Source of the DNA: Stenotrophomonas maltophilia
Lineage (GTDB): Bacteria; Pseudomonadota; Gammaproteobacteria; Xanthomonadales; Xanthomonadaceae
Length of the DNA stretch: 64,000 nt
Assembly: GCF_003970865.1 (NCBI RefSeq)
Contig: NZ_RXLZ01000001.1
Location: forward strand, 1-64,000
Direction: 5' to 3'
Shown piece after piece: positions 62,774 to 64,000 of the stretch. The notes beneath the pieces were generated by a model. It searched no databases. It was not told where the DNA came from and saw only the letters and a list, made by a program, of their open reading frames with translations. The position numbers were made by a program, and so were the translations under genes. The first letter of the stretch is position 1. Each line of letters begins with the position of its first letter.

Positions 62774-64000
62774 CTACGGACGACGGAAACGGCGGTCGGC
62801 GGCGGCGATGAATCCGCCCAGGGCCATCAACAGCGCGCCCAGCCAGATCCAGCGCACGAACGGCTTGATGTGCACCCGGACCGCCCATGCATTGTTGCCC
62901 AGCGGCTCGCCCAATGCCACGTAGACATCGCCGTCGAAGCGTGCATCGATGCCGGCCTCGGTCATCACCTGGCCGCCGCTGGCGTACTGGCGCTTCTCCG
63001 GGTGCAGCAGCGCCAGTTCGCGGCCGTTGCGGAACACCCGCAGGTGACCGCGGTCGGCGATGAAATTGGGACCTTCGCGATGGTCCACGCCCTCGAAGCG
63101 CACCTCGTGACGGCCGACCACCACCTGCTGGCCCGGTGCCAGCGCCACTTCACGCTGTACGTTCAGGGCTTCCACCAGCAGCGCACCGGCCAGGAATACG
63201 GCGATGCCGGCGTGGGCAACGATCATGCCGAGCATTTCGGCGGTGAAGCGGCCGTTGCCGCGCAGTCGCTGCCAGACGAAGCGTGCGGTACCGAACCCGA
63301 CCCAGACCGCGGCGGCGACACCGAGACCAGCCTTCCAGCCGTTCTGCGGCGCCTTCCACCAGGCCAGCGCGCCCAGCAGCACCGCCAGCCCCAGCCAGGG
63401 TGCCAGCAGCGCGAACGAGCGCGAGGGCTGGTCGCGCTGCCACTTCACCAGCGGGCCGAACGGCAGCAGCAGGATCATCGGCGCCATCAACAGCAGGAAC
63501 AGGCTGCCGAAGTAGGGCGGGCCGACCGAGATCTTGCCCAGCGACAGTGCATCGGCCAGCAACGGATACAGCGTGCCGAGCAGCACCATCGCGCAGGCGG
63601 TGGCCAGCAGCAGGTTGTTGGCCAGCAGCAGGGTCTCGCGCGAGGTGGCGGTGAAGCCGCGGCGCGGATCGTCGGCGTCCACGCTCAGCTGGCTGGCGCG
63701 CAGCGCGTACAGCAGCAGGCTGCCGCCGACCAGCACCGATAGGAACACCAGGATGAACAGGCCGCGCGACGGATCTGCAGCGAACGAATGCACGCTGGTC
63801 AGCACACCGGAGCGCACCAGGAAGGTGCCGAGCAGCGACAGCGCGAAGGCCGCGATCGCCAGCAGCAGGGTCCAGCTGCCGAAGGTGCCGCGTTTTTCAG
63901 TGACGGCCTGCGAATGGATCAATGCCGCACCGACCAGCCACGGCATGAAGCTGGCATTCTCGACCGGGTCCCAGAACCACCAGCCGCCCCAGCCCAGCTC
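62774..64000 (-). CDS. ccmF: Haem lyase CcmF (partial, start beyond right edge)
   Basis: Integral membrane subunit of the cytochrome c haem ligation complex. 408 residues visible. The window edge cuts in the tryptophan-rich haem-binding WWD domain (GWGGWWFWDPVENASFMPWL), about 240 residues short of the expected N-terminus. Many membrane segments follow; the C-terminal periplasmic region (about residues 285-390 of the visible part) precedes a last segment and the RRFRRP end. An internal Met at 63946 is not the start. It leads the ccmFGHI run. Confidence 0.95.
   Translation of the reverse strand, partial: ELGWGGWWFWDPVENASFMPWLVGAALIHSQAVTEKRGTFGSWTLLLAIAAFALSLLGTFLVRSGVLTSVHSFAADPSRGLFILVFLSVLVGGSLLLYALRASQLSVDADDPRRGFTATSRETLLLANNLLLATACAMVLLGTLYPLLADALSLGKISVGPPYFGSLFLLLMAPMILLLPFGPLVKWQRDQPSRSFALLAPWLGLAVLLGALAWWKAPQNGWKAGLGVAAAVWVGFGTARFVWQRLRGNGRFTAEMLGMIVAHAGIAVFLAGALLVEALNVQREVALAPGQQVVVGRHEVRFEGVDHREGPNFIADRGHLRVFRNGRELALLHPEKRQYASGGQVMTEAGIDARFDGDVYVALGEPLGNNAWAVRVHIKPFVRWIWLGALLMALGGFIAAADRRFRRP

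Overview
The window is chromosomal DNA from a Stenotrophomonas-type member of the Xanthomonadaceae. Evidence: high-GC coding bias; many GTAG-headed palindromes of the SMAG (Stenotrophomonas maltophilia GTAG) REP class between genes; an arginine route through N-acetylcitrulline (argF', argE', fused NAGS/NAGK argB); a DksA with a long Lys/Ala/Pro-rich head; and pgaABCD plus cydABX/cydDC. Species is inferred, not proven. Almost everything is core metabolism; the only classical mobile element is an IS3-family element cut by the left edge.

Layout. 1-918: end of an IS3-family IS inserted into a hairpin repeat, then a repeat field. 919-10934: xseA and queG (minus), then nnr-tsaE-amiC-mutL, a DUF1684 lipoprotein and a TraB/GumN protein (plus). 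11009-13410: phaR, phaB, gluQ (minus). 13504-19844: htpX, a 480-bp palindromic repeat element, suhB, trmJ, then a translationally coupled PhnD-like binding protein and GGDEF/EAL membrane protein. 19914-25313: divergent epmB/efp, then mtaD-ubiG-mupP-(squalene/phytoene synthase-like). 25424-27874: yidD-pyrC-M23 peptidase (minus). 28147-29376: dksA fusion gene. 29925-33051: cysS, sufE and an MFS transporter (minus). 33240-44604: a small exported protein, an apparent arginine attenuator, and argF'-argG-argE'-argB-GNAT-argC-argH-yciI-proB-proA. 44680-50320: pgaABCD (minus). 50664-51869: CynX-like MFS. 52092-52385: two identical tRNA-Pro(CGG) genes. 52442-59011: cydABX (minus) and cydDC (plus) around an FNR/Anr box. 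59103-64000: DUF1294, metX, and ccmF-ccmG-ccmH-ccmI (minus), with ccmF cut by the right edge.

How genes work together. EpmB installs the beta-lysine used on EF-P Lys34 and is encoded back to back with efp. The arg/pro cluster carries glutamate to arginine and proline. A 39-codon leader with five arginine codons, none of them CGC, precedes three mutually exclusive hairpins. This looks like ribosome-mediated attenuation of arginine biosynthesis and is the most interesting item here. The GGDEF/EAL protein and pgaABCD (poly-GlcNAc export) both belong to biofilm control, and a perfect CRP/Clp palindrome lies just upstream of pgaA. cydDC exports thiols needed to assemble the CydABX bd oxidase, and the ccm genes serve cytochrome c maturation.

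Repeats form a second layer. SMAG monomers and inverted dimers occupy many intergenic gaps, one of them supplying the proA stop codon. A second family has a conserved core but unrelated, self-complementary arms (three copies, one split by the IS). A third family carries a TTTCTTTGGTTACTTTCTT motif (14.5 kb and 29.8 kb).
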